The translations under genes were made by a program, and so were the position numbers. Below, in pieces: positions 1 through 8,375 of a stretch of DNA of 64,000 nt (the stretch's first letter is position 1; each line of letters opens with the position of its first letter). Location: the NCBI RefSeq assembly GCF_002196515.1, contig NZ_CP018835.1:992001-1056000 (forward strand), read 5' to 3'. Below the pieces are notes generated by a model. That model was not told the DNA's origin. It was given only the letters and a program-made list of their open reading frames with translations, and made no database searches. The stretch comes from Vibrio gazogenes (GTDB taxonomy: Bacteria; Pseudomonadota; Gammaproteobacteria; Enterobacterales; Vibrionaceae).

Positions 1-2
1 AA

Positions 3-1679
3 GCCAGTGCCATGATTATCGGTCTTATTTCTTTGGGACATGCCATTGAATCAAAAGCCAAGGCGAAAACAACACAATCGCTACAAGCGTTGATTCAGCT
101 CCAGCCTCAACAAGCAACACTTATCACCGAGAGTGATGATCAGAGAATTCCTGTCACACAGATTGAAAAAGGAATGCACCTGAGAATTAAACCCGGCGAT
201 AAACTGCCTGTTGACGGGGTTGTGATGCAAGGAGAATCCTATCTGGATGAATCCATGTTAACCGGAGAACCAATTCCCACACTGAAACGTTCGGGAGATA
301 CCGTCTCCGCAGGGACCATCAACCATGATGGCAGTCTGGTGATTGAAGCAACCGGTGTCGGCAGTGAAACCATGCTTTCCCGTATTATTCAGATGGTCAG
401 AAAAGCACAAAGCAGTAAACCACCCATTGCGAAACTTGCCGATCAGATTTCTGCTGTGTTTGTCCCTGTGGTCGTCGCTATCGCTATCGCGGCTGCGTTG
501 ATCTGGTTCTGGTTCGGCCCCGAGCCCAAAATCAGCTATATGCTTGTCGTCGCGACCACAGTGCTGATTATTGCCTGCCCCTGTGCATTGGGACTCGCAA
601 CACCGTTATCAGTAACTGTTGGTGTCGGTAAGGCCGCAGAAATGGGTATTCTAATCCGTGATGCCGAGGTACTCCAAACCACCAGCCATATTGATACGGT
701 TGTCTTTGACAAGACCGGCACATTGACGGAAGGCAGACCACAGGTGCAATCGGTTGAAAGCATCAATCTGGAACAACATGAGTTGTTATCCATCGCCTAC
801 GCACTGGAACAACAATCGGAACACCCGTTAGCCAAAGCGGTATGTGAATACGCACGTTCGAAACAAATCTCACCGGCTCAGATCTCATCCTTTCAAAACC
901 TGCGCGGACGCGGGGTGAAAGCCTCTTACAAAGGTCATTCTGTTCATATCGGTTCAGTGCATTACATGACCTCATTGGGGGCCTCATTCAGCCAAATACA
1001 AACCACGCTTGATCATCTCCTTGAACAGGCATGGACACCGATGCTGATTGCTATTGATCAAAATATTCAAGGCGTGATTGCGGTAGCCGATCCAATGAAA
1101 GCCGATGCGGCAGAAGCCATTCAAGCACTCAATACGCTGGGCATCAAAACCGTGATGTTAACCGGAGATCACCATACTGTCGCCCAAGCTATCGCCAACC
1201 AAATTGGCATTCAGGAGGTCATCGCTCAGGTGCTTCCCGATCAAAAAGCAGCACACATCATTGAATATCAGCAAGCAGGGCATAACGTCGCCATGGTCGG
1301 TGATGGCATAAATGATGCGCCAGCACTCGCACAAGCTGATCTCGGTATTGCCATGGGGAGTGGCAGTGATGTGGCCATCGAAAGTGCTCAGATGACATTT
1401 CTCAACAGCTCACCCTTGTCGATTCTTAATGCCATTTCGCTCTCCAAAGCAACGGTAAAAAATATCAGGCAGAACCTGCTCGGGGCCTTTATTTACAACA
1501 CCCTCGGCATCCCGGTCGCAGCCGGCATCTTGTATCCATGGTTTGGTTTCCTGCTCAGCCCTGTCATTGCCGGAGCAGCGATGGCTTTATCATCGATTAC
1601 CGTTGTCACAAACGCCAACCGGTTGCGGCTATTTAGATCTCAGCATCAGCCGCATGCGTCAGAACCAAAGGCTCAATGA
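3..1679 (+). CDS. copA: Copper-exporting P1B-type ATPase CopA, C-terminal part (5' end outside window)
   Basis: Inner-membrane pump that uses ATP to export Cu(I). The reading frame is open to the left edge, with A-S-A before the first visible Met at base 12, so the metal-binding N-terminal domains and first membrane helices lie outside. Counting from that Met, the actuator motif TGE is near residue 85, the metal-channel motif CPC at 189-191, the phosphorylation motif DKTGT starts at Asp233, an S-E-H-P motif follows, and GDGIND lies in the P-domain. The last helix contains M-A-L-S-S, the ligand signature of the Cu(I) subgroup. Copper rather than zinc/cadmium specificity is inferred from CPC plus that signature. 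No terminator is visible in the 85 bases to the next gene. Confidence 0.93.
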   Translation, partial: ASAMIIGLISLGHAIESKAKAKTTQSLQALIQLQPQQATLITESDDQRIPVTQIEKGMHLRIKPGDKLPVDGVVMQGESYLDESMLTGEPIPTLKRSGDTVSAGTINHDGSLVIEATGVGSETMLSRIIQMVRKAQSSKPPIAKLADQISAVFVPVVVAIAIAAALIWFWFGPEPKISYMLVVATTVLIIACPCALGLATPLSVTVGVGKAAEMGILIRDAEVLQTTSHIDTVVFDKTGTLTEGRPQVQSVESINLEQHELLSIAYALEQQSEHPLAKAVCEYARSKQISPAQISSFQNLRGRGVKASYKGHSVHIGSVHYMTSLGASFSQIQTTLDHLLEQAWTPMLIAIDQNIQGVIAVADPMKADAAEAIQALNTLGIKTVMLTGDHHTVAQAIANQIGIQEVIAQVLPDQKAAHIIEYQQAGHNVAMVGDGINDAPALAQADLGIAMGSGSDVAIESAQMTFLNSSPLSILNAISLSKATVKNIRQNLLGAFIYNTLGIPVAAGILYPWFGFLLSPVIAGAAMALSSITVVTNANRLRLFRSQHQPHASEPKAQ

Positions 1680-1764
1680 TTTTGAGTGATGAACAGTTGC
1701 TTATCAGCCACGACCCAATCTATGCTAGCGTTCAGATGAATGTCACAAGATAGGAAATCAACTT

Positions 1765-2643
1765 ATGCAACTCACCCGCCTGCTTTCAGTCGGCGCTATC
1801 ATTCTCAGCTTCTATACCAATGCCGAGCCATTATATTGGCTTGCCAGTAAGGATCAGACGCAACTGATGCTGTTGGGATCGATTCATGTCGGGCACCCGG
1901 ATATGTATCCGTTACCCAAACCGGTGATGGACTTTCTTCGCGACAGTGATGGATTAATTGTCGAAGCCGATATCCGTCAGGCAAACAAGTTGCAATATCC
2001 ACCCGTCAAGTGGACCTCACAACAAGTGCTCTCCGCTTCGGAGCTGGAAAAATTAGAACGTATCGCTGAAGAGTTAAATCTCAATGTGCAGCGTCTGAAA
2101 GCATCGCCACCATGGCAAACCGCTATCGGTTTACAAATGCAGGCTATCGATCGGTTGGGGTATCGAGCTGATCTCGGTGTTGATCAATATATGATTCAAA
2201 AAGCAGAATCTGCATCGATTCCGATTATTGGCCTCGAATCACTCCAGTCTCAAATCGATTTACTGGCAGGTATGAAGCAAAATGGTAAGGCGTTGCTGAC
2301 GACCAGACTGCAAGATTGGGGAGAAGATTCGCACGAAACTGAATGTTTGGTGACAAGCTGGCATCTGGGCGATCCAGAACAATTAAAACAGTTAATTGAT
2401 CATCACGAGATGCCCCAGGAAATGTCTGAGCAACTTGAAGTCAAAAGAAACCATCGCTGGTTAAAGCAACTGACGACCGCACCGATCTTGACAGAACACC
2501 CATCGAAATATCTCGTTGTCGTCGGTGCTTTACACTTAATCGGCCAGGAAAATTTAATTCAATTACTGACCAAACAAGGATTCACCATTACCCGGCAAAA
2601 TACCATTGAGAAAGGAACGAGCCAGCGGGAGCAATGCCGATAA
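1765..2643 (+). CDS. TraB/GumN family protein, probably secreted
   Basis: 292 residues. The first about 20 form a hydrophobic signal peptide ending N-A before Glu21. The conserved features of the TraB/GumN family (PF01963) are visible: G-S-I-H-V-G-H at 38-44, V-E-A-D-I near 67 and a C-terminal G-A-L-H-L-I-G-Q-E-N-L block. The family resembles the TIKI metalloproteases, but the role of bacterial members is not established. The start is supported by AGGAAA about 10 bases upstream. A hairpin follows the stop almost at once. It stands alone between copA and the tRNA, so context does not suggest a pathway. Confidence 0.85.
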   Translation: MQLTRLLSVGAIILSFYTNAEPLYWLASKDQTQLMLLGSIHVGHPDMYPLPKPVMDFLRDSDGLIVEADIRQANKLQYPPVKWTSQQVLSASELEKLERIAEELNLNVQRLKASPPWQTAIGLQMQAIDRLGYRADLGVDQYMIQKAESASIPIIGLESLQSQIDLLAGMKQNGKALLTTRLQDWGEDSHETECLVTSWHLGDPEQLKQLIDHHEMPQEMSEQLEVKRNHRWLKQLTTAPILTEHPSKYLVVVGALHLIGQENLIQLLTKQGFTITRQNTIEKGTSQREQCR

Positions 2644-2645
2644 AC

Positions 2646-2676
2646 GAAAAAAGCCCCAGCATATGCTGAGGCTTCT
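2646..2676 (-). terminator. Intrinsic terminator of tRNA-Pro
   Basis: AAGCC-C-CAGC / GCTG-A-GGCTT hairpin with an ATAT loop. On the minus strand it ends in six T, so it mainly terminates tRNA-Pro transcription. It lies just after the stop of the TraB/GumN gene and could serve both strands, but the plus-strand T tract is poor. Confidence 0.8.
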
Positions 2677-2681
2677 TAATG

Positions 2682-2758
<77 letters not shown>

Positions 2759-2800
2759 AGTCTTGGTTGGGGGCTGTTAACAGCGCCTCAACGGGTGGCT

Positions 2801-2828
2801 ATAATACGGATTCTTGTTATAGACGCAA
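2801..2828 (-). promoter_or_regulatory. Promoter of tRNA-Pro
   Basis: On the minus strand: TTGCGT (2823-2828), a 16-bp spacer and TATTAT (2801-2806). A GC-rich CACCCG stretch follows just after the -10 box, the discriminator type expected for stringently controlled stable-RNA promoters. It lies 43 bases upstream of the mature tRNA. Confidence 0.7.
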
Positions 2829-2892
2829 CTCATTTTCGCTAATTTTTCAAAAAAAAGAATCAAGTGCTCAAAAGACATCCACCTCTGACTAT

Positions 2893-2988
2893 AAATGTGA
2901 CAATGGGCACATGAATTTCAACAAATACGTAACTTCATCAATACACTTGATCCAGATCATCACTTGAATGATTGACTCACTTTATGTT
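2893..2988 (+). promoter_or_regulatory. Candidate CRP- and FNR-controlled promoter of an orphan transcript
   Basis: Three elements share one geometry. A CRP-like site, TGTGA-N6-GCACA (2896-2911; one mismatch to TGTGA-N6-TCACA), is flanked by AAA and TGA. An FNR-like site, TTGAT-CCAG-ATCAT (2947-2960), matches 9 of 10 consensus positions. A -10 box TATGTT lies at 2983-2988. If transcription starts near G2995, FNR is centred at about -41.5 and CRP at about -91.5, both classical activating positions. No -35 box of quality is present, as expected for an activator-dependent promoter. The sites are read from sequence; binding is inferred. Confidence 0.55.
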
Positions 2989-2994
2989 TAGTAC

Positions 2995-3268
2995 GTCTTC
3001 GCAACTTTGAGGAAACATCGCTTAAAACTGAACATCAGGGTTTTGCTTTGGCAGATAGCTTGTTTTACAAGTCGAGTCTTTTTACAGGTCGAGTGTTTTA
3101 ACAAACAAATTGCCACTGCGTAAACACGGTTTAGTCACAGTGTGCAGTTTCTTATCAACAAAGTCATGAATGACAAATCTCCTCACTAGATCGCTTAGCT
3201 CCTGTAAAAAAACAGTTATAAGCTATGCACCGGAGCGGACCCTTTTCCACTCCGGTTTTTTATTTTTG
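2995..3268 (+). ncRNA. Candidate small RNA in the tRNA-Pro/smrA gap
   Basis: The gap of about 700 bases before smrA has no credible protein gene, but it has a promoter-like set of sites upstream and a strong intrinsic terminator at its end, with a separate smrA promoter beyond. The predicted RNA is about 270 bases. It contains two near-identical 15-base units (3063-3077 and 3080-3094), a hairpin TAGCT-C-CTGT / ACAG-TTAT-AGCTA (about 3196-3225) and the terminator hairpin. In-frame ATGs inside give only very short frames without a ribosome-binding site. It does not resemble the E. coli FnrS sequence I remember. No known RNA family recognised. Confidence 0.45.
3229..3268 (+). terminator. Intrinsic terminator of the orphan transcript
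   Basis: ACCGGAG / CTCCGGT hairpin followed by TTTTTTATTTTT. The minus-strand side has no comparable T tract after the hairpin, so it acts on plus-strand transcription, although no annotated plus-strand gene precedes it. Confidence 0.85.
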
Positions 3269-3382
3269 TCTGTCGTACATTTCCCGTCATGACTCAAACA
3301 CAATGCTTCAATTGCTTCCCCAACTGAACAGTAAACTATCCTTTATCCGGTCCACCTTTGGTAAACGAATGTTGCGAGAGTC

Positions 3383-3410
3383 TTGCATATCAAAGTCACT
3401 TCGGTATATA
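3383..3410 (+). promoter_or_regulatory. Promoter of smrA
   Basis: TTGCAT (3383-3388), 16-bp spacer, TATATA (3405-3410), about 50 bases before the smrA start codon and downstream of the preceding terminator. Confidence 0.55.
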
Positions 3411-3461
3411 TACAAAAATGACCTCAAGGTATGTGATTGACAACAATTCGGAGGAATACGC

Positions 3462-4043
3462 ATGTCTCAGAAAGATTTCGAGTTATTTCAGCAAATGATG
3501 GAAGATGTCAAACCTCTGATACACGATACAGCCGAACTGAAGAAAGATTTACAGATTACTGAGGCGCACCTTGCCCGGCAAGAAGCAGCGATGAAACTAG
3601 AACAGCATGAGTCTGATTATCTGTCTCTGGAACATGCACCATCAGTCAAACCTCATGATCTGATCGAATTTAAGAAAAGCGGGGTTCAGGATGGTGTTTA
3701 CCGAAAACTCAGACTAGGCAAATATCCCATCCAAGCACGTTTAGATCTTCATCGAAAAACGCTGGAACAGGCCCGTGATGAGATTGTGAAATTTTTACGT
3801 CAGTGTATGCGAATGGATATTAGAACCGTCCTCATCATTCACGGAAAAGGTGAACATTCGAATCCGCCGGCACTGATGAAAAGTTATGTTTCATACTGGC
3901 TGCCCCAGATTGAAGAAGTCCAGTGTGTTCACAGTGCACAGCGATTTCACGGTGGAAGTGGCGCACTCTATGTTCTCTTGCGTAAAAGTCAGGAACAAAA
4001 ACTGGAAAATCGTGAGCGTCACCAGAAAAAGCGGCCTCATTAA
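3462..4043 (+). CDS. smrA: Smr-domain DNA endonuclease SmrA
   Basis: 193 residues, matching E. coli SmrA (YdaL) in length and in the R-K-L-R-x-G-K-Y-P stretch before the Smr domain. The Smr domain carries L-D-L-H (94-97), H-G-K-G (127-130) and a C-terminal H-G-G-S-G-A motif. Smr domains nick or cut nucleic acid, and E. coli SmrA has reported DNA endonuclease activity; the cellular role is unclear. The N-terminal about 65 residues are helical and charged, and the C-terminus is basic. The start is fixed by GGAGG 7 bases upstream. It appears to be a single gene between its own promoter and a bidirectional terminator shared with upp. Confidence 0.92.
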   Translation: MSQKDFELFQQMMEDVKPLIHDTAELKKDLQITEAHLARQEAAMKLEQHESDYLSLEHAPSVKPHDLIEFKKSGVQDGVYRKLRLGKYPIQARLDLHRKTLEQARDEIVKFLRQCMRMDIRTVLIIHGKGEHSNPPALMKSYVSYWLPQIEEVQCVHSAQRFHGGSGALYVLLRKSQEQKLENRERHQKKRPH

Positions 4044-4111
4044 CCAGCAAAATAGTAGCCAATCGCGTCTGTTTACCCATACACGCATATTGGGATAAAC
4101 AAACCGAAAAT

Positions 4112-4151
4112 AAAAAAACAGTCAGACTATGGCAAGACTGACTGTTTTTTT
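4112..4151. terminator. Bidirectional terminator between smrA and upp
   Basis: CAGTCAG / CTGACTG hairpin with seven A before and seven T after, so both strands end in a T tract. It serves the convergent smrA and upp genes. Confidence 0.92.
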
Positions 4152-4167
4152 ATCTGATGAATGCAAT

Positions 4168-4794
4168 TTACTTGGTACCGAAGATTTTATCTCCTGCATC
4201 ACCAAGCCCGGGAACAATATAGCCTTGTTGATTCAGATGATCATCGATTGCAGCAGTGTACAATTCGACATCCGGATGCGCTTTTTCTAAAGCCCGAATC
4301 CCTTCAGGTGCTGCAACCAAAACCAAAACTTTAAATTGAGTACATCCCTGCGCTTTTAGCAGATCAATCGTTGCGATCATCGAACCACCGGTTGCCAGCA
4401 TAGGGTCAACCACCAAAGCAATTCGCTCTTCGATATTTGAAGCAATCTTATTAAAATAGGGCACGGGCTCAAGTGTTTCTTCATCCCGATAAATACCCAC
4501 CACGCTAATACGGGCACTCGGTATATGCTCAAGCACACCATCCATCATGCCTAATCCCGCACGAAGGATCGGAACAACCGTCACTTTCTTACCTTTAAGT
4601 TGATCAATTTCAACCGGGCCATTCCACCCTTCAATTGTCACGCGCTCGGTTTCAAAATCTGCTGTTGCTTCATAAGTAAGTAAGCTGCCGACTTCAGTGG
4701 CTAACTCGCGAAAACGCTTGGTACTAATATCAACCTCTCTCATCAAACCCAATTTGTGTTTGACAAGCGGGTGCTTAACTTCGACAACTTTCAT
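4168..4794 (-). CDS. upp: Uracil phosphoribosyltransferase
   Basis: Salvage enzyme that makes UMP from uracil and PRPP in the cytosol. 208 residues, the usual length. The PRPP-binding loop [10 protein letters not shown] and the uracil-binding C-terminus G-x-G-D-A-G-D-x-x-F-G-T-K are intact. An in-frame ATG exists 15 bases upstream (4809), but GGAG lies 6 bases before the ATG at 4794 and family members begin M-K-V-V-E-V, so 4794 is chosen. A clear TATAAT lies on the minus strand at 4830-4835. Divergent from purM, so pyrimidine salvage and purine synthesis genes share the gap. Confidence 0.97.
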   Translation of the reverse strand: MKVVEVKHPLVKHKLGLMREVDISTKRFRELATEVGSLLTYEATADFETERVTIEGWNGPVEIDQLKGKKVTVVPILRAGLGMMDGVLEHIPSARISVVGIYRDEETLEPVPYFNKIASNIEERIALVVDPMLATGGSMIATIDLLKAQGCTQFKVLVLVAAPEGIRALEKAHPDVELYTAAIDDHLNQQGYIVPGLGDAGDKIFGTK

Positions 4795-4948
4795 CTGCAT
4801 CTCCGACATTCAATCAAATAAACTTTTCGATTATACATACTTTCTATCGTTAATTTTATCCTTAACATCAGGAAATATCATGATTTAGCACATGGAGAAG
4901 TGATGATTACCAAGAATTTTCAGCCTATCTCACCAGATAAAAAAATCA

Positions 4949-4964
4949 GCGCAAACGTTTTCCT
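4949..4964 (+). promoter_or_regulatory. PurR operator before purM
   Basis: GCGCAAACGTTTTCCT matches the PurR consensus ACGCAAACGTTTNCNT at all but the first position. It lies about 20 bases upstream of a -10 like TAGAAT (4982-4987), overlapping the -35 region, so PurR with hypoxanthine or guanine would block purMN transcription. Confidence 0.82.
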
Positions 4965-5028
4965 TTTACTTTTTTCCCCTGTAGAATAGCGCCGTTTTCA
5001 TATCCAACCAAAGAACGAGGATGACCCC

Positions 5029-6069
5029 GTGAGTGGCAAGAACACATCTCTGAGCTATAAAGATGCAGGCGTTGATATTGATGCAGGCAACGCGCTTGTA
5101 GAGCGAATTAAAGGTGCAGTAAAGAAAACGCGTCGCCCAGAAGTAATGGGTGGTATCGGTGGTTTTGGTGCCCTGTGTGAATTACCAACCAAATATAAGC
5201 ACCCAGTGCTTGTCTCAGGAACGGACGGCGTCGGCACGAAATTACGTCTGGCACTGGATATGAAAAAGCACGACACCATTGGGATCGATTTAGTCGCAAT
5301 GTGCGTTAACGATTTGATTGTACAAGGAGCAGAACCTCTGTTTTTCCTTGACTATTATGCCACTGGAAAACTTGATGTTGATACCGCAGCCGACGTTGTT
5401 TCAGGGATTGCCGAAGGCTGTCTTCAGGCTGGTTGTGCACTGATCGGCGGAGAGACCGCAGAAATGCCCGGCATGTATGAAGGTGAAGACTATGATGTCG
5501 CTGGATTCTGTGTTGGTGTCGTCGAAAAAGAAGCCATTATCGACGGTTCCAAAGTTGGCGCCGGTAATAGCTTAATAGCTGTAGGCTCAAGTGGTCCTCA
5601 CTCAAATGGTTATTCACTAATCCGTAAAATTCTGGAAGTATCCAATGCAGATAAGTCAGAATTGCTGGATGGAAAGGCCGTTGGTGAACATTTGCTCGAA
5701 CCGACCAAAATTTATATCAAATCAGCACTTAAACTCGTCGCTGAACACGATATTCACGCCATTTCTCATATTACGGGTGGCGGATTCTGGGAGAATATTC
5801 CCCGCGTTCTACCACAAGGTACCAAAGCCGTTATCGATGGTAGCAGTTGGGAATGGCCAGCGATTTTCAAATGGCTGCAAGAAAAAGGTCACGTCGATAC
5901 TTACGAAATGTATCGGACTTTCAACTGCGGTGTCGGTTTGATTATCGCGCTGCCAGAAGCACAAGCTCAGGCTGCGGTCGAACTTCTCCAGTCAGAAGGA
6001 GAAAATGCTTGGATTATCGGGCATATTGCAGAAGCACAAGCTAACGAACCGCAAGTAGAGATTAAATAG
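5029..6069 (+). CDS. purM: Phosphoribosylformylglycinamidine cyclo-ligase (AIR synthetase)
   Basis: Fifth step of purine synthesis: ATP-dependent closure of FGAM to AIR. 346 residues, the normal length. The N-terminal G-G-I-G-G-F-G-A-L and S-G-T-D-G-V-G-T-K motifs and the [11 protein letters not shown] loop are present. The start is GTG at 5029 with GAGG upstream; the protein then begins M-S-G-K-N as in other vibrios. The stop is 3 bases before purN, so the two genes form an operon under the PurR box upstream. Confidence 0.98.
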   Translation: MSGKNTSLSYKDAGVDIDAGNALVERIKGAVKKTRRPEVMGGIGGFGALCELPTKYKHPVLVSGTDGVGTKLRLALDMKKHDTIGIDLVAMCVNDLIVQGAEPLFFLDYYATGKLDVDTAADVVSGIAEGCLQAGCALIGGETAEMPGMYEGEDYDVAGFCVGVVEKEAIIDGSKVGAGNSLIAVGSSGPHSNGYSLIRKILEVSNADKSELLDGKAVGEHLLEPTKIYIKSALKLVAEHDIHAISHITGGGFWENIPRVLPQGTKAVIDGSSWEWPAIFKWLQEKGHVDTYEMYRTFNCGVGLIIALPEAQAQAAVELLQSEGENAWIIGHIAEAQANEPQVEIK

Positions 6070-6072
6070 TTC

Positions 6073-6720
6073 ATGAAAAGTATTGTCGTTTTAGTTTCGG
6101 GATACGGGACCAACTTACAAGCAATCATTGATGCTTGTGATTCTAAAATGCCCAATGGCAGGGTGACTGCTGTTTTTTCAAACAAAGCAGATGCTTATGC
6201 GCTGGAAAGAGCCAAAAAAGCAGATGCCGCGGCAATCTTTGTCGATCCGAAAGCCTTTGACACGCGTGATGCATTTGACCGTTCATTGATGGAGCAGATT
6301 GATGAATACGCACCAGACCTGATTGTTTTGGCTGGTTATATGCGTATTCTGAGCGCAGAATTTGTTCGTCATTACATGGGAAAAATGATCAACATTCACC
6401 CTTCGCTATTGCCGAAGTATCCCGGCCTGAATACCTATCAGAGAGCGATTCTCGCTGGAGATGAAGAACATGGCACCAGTGTTCACTTCGTCACTGAGCA
6501 ACTTGATGGTGGCCCTGTCATTCTGCAAGCTCGGGTCCCCATCGATGATGATGATACCATTGAATCCCTGACCCGTAAGATTCAGGAGCAAGAACATCGG
6601 ATCTACCCACTGGTCACACAATGGTTTGTTGAAGAGCGCGTCGAAATGCGTGACGGCAAAGCCTATCTTGATGGCGAGCCGCTGGGAGTTTATGGCTATA
6701 AAGGCCACTCAGCACGTTAA
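6073..6720 (+). CDS. purN: Phosphoribosylglycinamide formyltransferase (GART)
   Basis: Third step of purine synthesis: formyl transfer from 10-formyl-tetrahydrofolate to GAR. 215 residues. Catalytic Asn and His lie in N-I-H-P-S-L-L-P and the catalytic Asp in L-D-G-G-P-V-I. Last gene of the purMN operon, followed by a strong terminator. Confidence 0.98.
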   Translation: MKSIVVLVSGYGTNLQAIIDACDSKMPNGRVTAVFSNKADAYALERAKKADAAAIFVDPKAFDTRDAFDRSLMEQIDEYAPDLIVLAGYMRILSAEFVRHYMGKMINIHPSLLPKYPGLNTYQRAILAGDEEHGTSVHFVTEQLDGGPVILQARVPIDDDDTIESLTRKIQEQEHRIYPLVTQWFVEERVEMRDGKAYLDGEPLGVYGYKGHSAR

Positions 6721-6749
6721 TCACCAACATTCTCAGCACTTTCAATCTC

Positions 6750-6786
6750 GAACAGACGGCTCCACGGAGCCGTCTGTTCAGTTTTT
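6750..6786 (+). terminator. Terminator of purMN
   Basis: A 14-base arm GAACAGACGGCTCC is followed after AC by its exact complement, then A-G-TTTTT. Very stable hairpin. Confidence 0.9.
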
Positions 6787-6872
6787 ACTCATCCTCAATT
6801 TATGCCTCACGCAATCCGTCTATCCACACCATCTCTTTTAATATTATATTGAAACGCTCTCATATTAAGGAT

Positions 6873-6912
6873 GATATATTTGCAATATTCTATGCATAAG
6901 CAAGAATATATC
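6873..6912. repeat. AT-rich inverted repeat upstream of nudI
   Basis: GATATATT (6873-6880) is the inverse of AATATATC (6905-6912), with further AATATT sequence between. It lies about 110 bases before nudI and could be an operator; no family assigned. Confidence 0.35.
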
Positions 6913-7018
6913 CGGAGAACGGCATCAAACATATATGACTTTATGCCATGAACTCATGAATATAGTCCCCGATCCCCAATGTAATTACCAATAAAATTCA
7001 AAATAGACAGGAGCCTTT

Positions 7019-7447
7019 ATGCGACAGCGAACCATTGTTTGCCCCTTGATCACCAACAACGGGGATTACTTACTTTGTAAAATGGCAAATGATCGTGGTG
7101 TATTCCCCGGTCAATGGGCGCTTCCCGGCGGAGGTATGGAACCGGGAGAAACAATGGAAGAGGCATTAAGACGTGAAATCAGAGAAGAGCTGGGCCCTGA
7201 TTTAGAGCTCACGCGGATCTCCCCTTGGAAGTTCAGAGATGATACCCGGATCAAAACTTACCCGGATGGAACCCAAGAAGAAATCTATATGATTTATCTG
7301 ATATTCGACTGTGAAAGTGCCAATCGTCATATTGCAATTAACGATGAGTTTCAGGAATTTAAGTGGGCGCATCCTGAAGAACTTCAGACGCTGGATCTGA
7401 ATGACGCAACAAAAGTAACCTTTGCACAAAAAGGTTTGCTGAAATAA
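7019..7447 (+). CDS. nudI: Nucleoside triphosphatase NudI
   Basis: Nudix hydrolase that in E. coli cleaves pyrimidine (deoxy)nucleoside triphosphates to the monophosphate. 142 residues and nearly collinear with E. coli NudI (both begin [11 protein letters not shown]). The Nudix box G-x5-E-x7-R-E-I-R-E-E-L-G is complete. AGGAG lies 5 bases before the start. It is flanked by terminators on both sides and is a single-gene unit in an AT-rich gap, so independent acquisition is possible, though not shown by its codon use to my eye. Confidence 0.93.
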   Translation: MRQRTIVCPLITNNGDYLLCKMANDRGVFPGQWALPGGGMEPGETMEEALRREIREELGPDLELTRISPWKFRDDTRIKTYPDGTQEEIYMIYLIFDCESANRHIAINDEFQEFKWAHPEELQTLDLNDATKVTFAQKGLLK

Positions 7448-7469
7448 AAGATCTGCAAAAAGGAATGCC

Positions 7470-7504
7470 AGAGGCTTGCCATGTCGCAAGCCTCTGTTTT
7501 TTTT
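7470..7504 (+). terminator. Terminator of nudI
   Basis: AGAGGCTTGC / GCAAGCCTCT hairpin with a 6-base loop, then G and eight T. The T tract overlaps the stop codon of the convergent gene. Confidence 0.92.
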
Positions 7505-8348
7505 ACTCGAGTGGCTCCGTCGGAGCCTGAGAGCCGGGTTTATCTTCCGCAAACGGAACATCCGCTAATTGAGACTGATTGGTATCAATCAACTCGCCTT
7601 GATGAAAAATATTGTACTCTCCGGGCTTCATTCGGTGCCACTGCTCGTTCAGTGTCAGTGGCTGAGTTGCAATGACCGTAACAATGTCATTGGGTGTCGT
7701 CTCTTCCTGAAAATTGACTTCGACTTCCTCATCAATCAAGGTTGCCTTACCAAAAGGTGACCGACGTGTAATTGAATAGAGATTATTGGTACAGTAGGTC
7801 ATCACATGCTCACCATCCGTCAACAGCATATTAAAAACCCCCAGTTGCCGAAGCTGGTCACACTGCGAAGCAATAAAACGACAGACTTCTATTGCATCGT
7901 CCGGAGGGGTCGGATATTGATCTTCCAAACGTTTTAACAACCAACAGAATGCAAGTTCACTGTCTGTTTCTCCCACAGGCCGATGGTTGGCTGTATCGAG
8001 AGCCTCATAACCACTCAATTGTCCATTATGAGCAAACGTCCAGAAACGACCCCAAAGCTCTCGCGTAAACGGGTGGGTATTTTCCAAACTGACCCCGCCA
8101 CGATTTGCCTGACGAATATGGCTAATCACAGCCCGACTTTTGATTGGGTATTTCTGAACTAGCTCAGCAATCGTGGATTGATAGCCCGGCTTCGGGTCCT
8201 TAAATGTGCGAAACCCCTTCCCTTCATAAAACGTAATCCCCCAGCCGTCACGATGCGGCCCTGTTTTGCCACTGCGCTGAATCCAGCCAGTAAAACTAAA
8301 ACAGATATCGGTCGGAACATTAGCGCTCATGCCGAGCAATTCACACAT
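7503..8348 (-). CDS. yafJ: Class II glutamine amidotransferase YafJ
   Basis: 281 residues, matching E. coli YafJ (M-C-E-L-L-G-M-S-A-N-V-P-T-D-I-C at the N-terminus). Cys2 becomes the N-terminal nucleophile after Met removal, and glutaminase motifs H-I-R-Q-A-N-R-G, E-N-T-H-P-F and A-H-N-G-Q-L are intact. It has only the glutaminase domain, so the acceptor of the released ammonia is unknown. GGGGAG lies 7 bases upstream. It follows gmhA by 27 bases and probably shares its transcript, as in E. coli. Confidence 0.9.
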   Translation of the reverse strand: MCELLGMSANVPTDICFSFTGWIQRSGKTGPHRDGWGITFYEGKGFRTFKDPKPGYQSTIAELVQKYPIKSRAVISHIRQANRGGVSLENTHPFTRELWGRFWTFAHNGQLSGYEALDTANHRPVGETDSELAFCWLLKRLEDQYPTPPDDAIEVCRFIASQCDQLRQLGVFNMLLTDGEHVMTYCTNNLYSITRRSPFGKATLIDEEVEVNFQEETTPNDIVTVIATQPLTLNEQWHRMKPGEYNIFHQGELIDTNQSQLADVPFAEDKPGSQAPTEPLE

Positions 8349-8375
8349 ACCTACGCTCCCCTATTGAACCGGTGA

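Noticed and set aside
3225..3440. 71-codon open frame before smrA
   Set aside because: It begins inside the terminator hairpin, has no ribosome site and no family resemblance; the region is better explained by a terminator and the smrA promoter.
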